Source: JAQGMJ01 sp036271855
Lineage (GTDB): Bacteria > Pseudomonadota > Gammaproteobacteria > Burkholderiales > JAEUOS01
DNA length: 5,759 bases
NCBI GenBank assembly: GCA_036271855.1
Contig: DATAZV010000420.1
Span: forward strand, 1 to 5,759
Reading direction: 5' to 3'
Positions within the stretch are counted from its first letter, which is position 1. Each line of letters begins with the position of its first letter. The position numbers were made by a program, and so were the translations under genes. The notes beneath the pieces are model-generated. The model worked only from the letters and a program-made list of their open reading frames with translations. It was not told where the DNA came from and searched no databases. This document shows positions 5,083 to 5,759 of the stretch, in pieces.

Positions 5083-5745
5083 TCAGCCGCAGCCTCCGCA
5101 GCCCCCGCACCCTCCACCGCCGCCACAGCTTCCACAGCTCCCGCCGCCGCCTGGTCCATCCCTGCGTTGCGGGATGGCTTCCAGGTCGAAGGCGAGGCTC
5201 ATGCCCGCGGCGACCAGTAGAAAGGCGCCCATGAACAGCATGGGCGGACTGTGCTTGAGGGTGAAGCAGAGCAGGAAGACGCCGGCGAAGGCCGTCGCAA
5301 TGGCGGCGGTGACATATCTGCGGGTATTTCCTGTCTTTCCGCGCACTTTTTTCGGCTTGACCGGCGGCCAGATGTCGGCCGGCGGCTCTTCGCCAAACAC
5401 TTCGCGATAGCGGCTCAAGGTCTCTTCATACACCGCCGTGTAGTGCGCGCTTTCCCTGGCGCTGCCGCTGGGCGTATGGTCCAGCACGCGGCACAGGGTG
5501 CGCTGGCACAACCCCACGTTATACGCGCGGGTGTAGGTCAGGTGCAGATGCCAGGCCGCATCGACCATCGCTGGCGGCGACACCGGGCCAAGTTGGGACA
5601 GCAGCAGGAAGCGCCGGTACTCGGCGCACACGCGGATGGCTTGGGCGTACGTCCATTTCTCTTCGCGCATCAGCCGTCTGGCAAAGCCGGTTTCCGGGGC
5701 CGGCTCTTCGGCCAGGCGGTCCAGCGGTAGCTCGACAAGTTTCAT
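5083..5745 (-). CDS. Two-helix membrane protein with GRDP/DUF1399-like domain and Cys-Gly tail, function unknown
   Basis: 220 residues. The N-terminal half (about 20-127) has FARRLMREEKWTYAQA, EYRRFLLLSQ, VDAAWHLHLTYTRAYNVGLC (61-80), a conserved-looking DHTPSG (89-94), and YEETLSRYREVFGEEPPADIWP. From memory, the D-x-x-WHxHL and FG-x-x-PP-x-DIWP motifs fit the glycine-rich domain-containing protein (GRDP/DUF1399-like) family and bacterial membrane proteins related to it. Two membrane helices follow (about 143-162 and 167-187), then a tail of mostly Gly with five Cys (204, 207, 213, 216, 219) spaced CxxC and CxxCxxC. The WHxH histidines and tail cysteines could bind a metal, which is inference. 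The ATG at 5745 has no good ribosome-binding site and the frame stays open to the window edge, so the true start may lie further upstream. Confidence 0.78.
   Translation of the reverse strand: MKLVELPLDRLAEEPAPETGFARRLMREEKWTYAQAIRVCAEYRRFLLLSQLGPVSPPAMVDAAWHLHLTYTRAYNVGLCQRTLCRVLDHTPSGSARESAHYTAVYEETLSRYREVFGEEPPADIWPPVKPKKVRGKTGNTRRYVTAAIATAFAGVFLLCFTLKHSPPMLFMGAFLLVAAGMSLAFDLEAIPQRRDGPGGGGSCGSCGGGGGCGGCGGCG
5086..5157 (-). repeat. Cys-Gly-rich low-complexity tail coding segment
   Basis: The last 24 codons of the minus-strand membrane protein encode Gly with five Cys, two Ser and one Pro, including three consecutive Gly-Gly-Cys units near the end. On the plus strand this reads as a GC-rich near-repeat of CCG/CCA/CAG triplets. 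The repeated DNA could expand or contract by slippage. Confidence 0.75.
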
Positions 5746-5759
5746 CCACAGTTCTGGTT

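Noticed and set aside
4839..5157. Tandem repeat or CRISPR-like array in the Gly/Pro-rich region
   Set aside because: The repetition follows codons for Gly, Gln, Pro and Cys in two convergent genes. There are no evenly spaced repeats with unique spacers.
4813..5220. Plus-strand open frame running from the rhlE tail into the convergent gene
   Set aside because: Ala/Arg/Pro low-complexity translation from an alternate frame; it crosses two genes supported by homology.

Overview
The window is GC-rich, densely coded proteobacterial chromosome. Codon usage, the gene families and an aryl-CoA monooxygenase next to glutaryl-CoA dehydrogenase suggest an aromatic-degrading betaproteobacterium, perhaps Rhodocyclales or Burkholderiales. 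That placement is inference from gene content, not from a marker gene. I see no rRNA, tRNA, CRISPR array, insertion sequence or phage gene, and no stretch above 300 bases lacks a gene.

Layout. (1) Bases 1-221, minus strand: the first 73 codons of a flavin monooxygenase of the salicylyl-CoA 5-hydroxylase / 2-aminobenzoyl-CoA monooxygenase type; the rest lies beyond the window. (2) Bases 222-338: a divergent control region with a perfect 10+10 bp inverted repeat that overlaps a consensus TATAAT, as expected for a MarR-type operator. (3) Bases 339-752, plus: a small Rid (YjgF/YER057c/UK114) protein that lacks the catalytic arginine of true RidA. (4) Bases 851-2038, plus: glutaryl-CoA dehydrogenase (gcdH). 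(5) Bases 2090-3484, plus: a six-helix membrane histidine-kinase-like protein with an intact ATPase domain but arginine in place of the phospho-acceptor histidine. (6) Bases 3485-3665: an extended -10 promoter and a leader of about 120 nt with alternative hairpins. (7) Bases 3666-5057, plus: the DEAD-box RNA helicase RhlE. (8) Bases 5083-5745, minus: a two-helix membrane protein with a GRDP/DUF1399-like N-terminal domain and a Cys-Gly tail, convergent with rhlE.

How they fit. The left half looks like part of an aryl-CoA degradation locus. The monooxygenase would dearomatise an ortho-substituted benzoyl-CoA, the Rid-like protein could act on or bind a ring intermediate, and GcdH would decarboxylate glutaryl-CoA to crotonyl-CoA in the lower pathway. 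The kinase-like protein, RhlE and the Cys-Gly membrane protein look like separate housekeeping or signalling genes.

Most worth following up: the kinase without its histidine, the arginine-less Rid protein beside an enzyme whose known relative makes an enamine, the operator/promoter overlap, and the Cys-Gly tail. No complete, clearly new multi-gene system can be claimed from this window alone.
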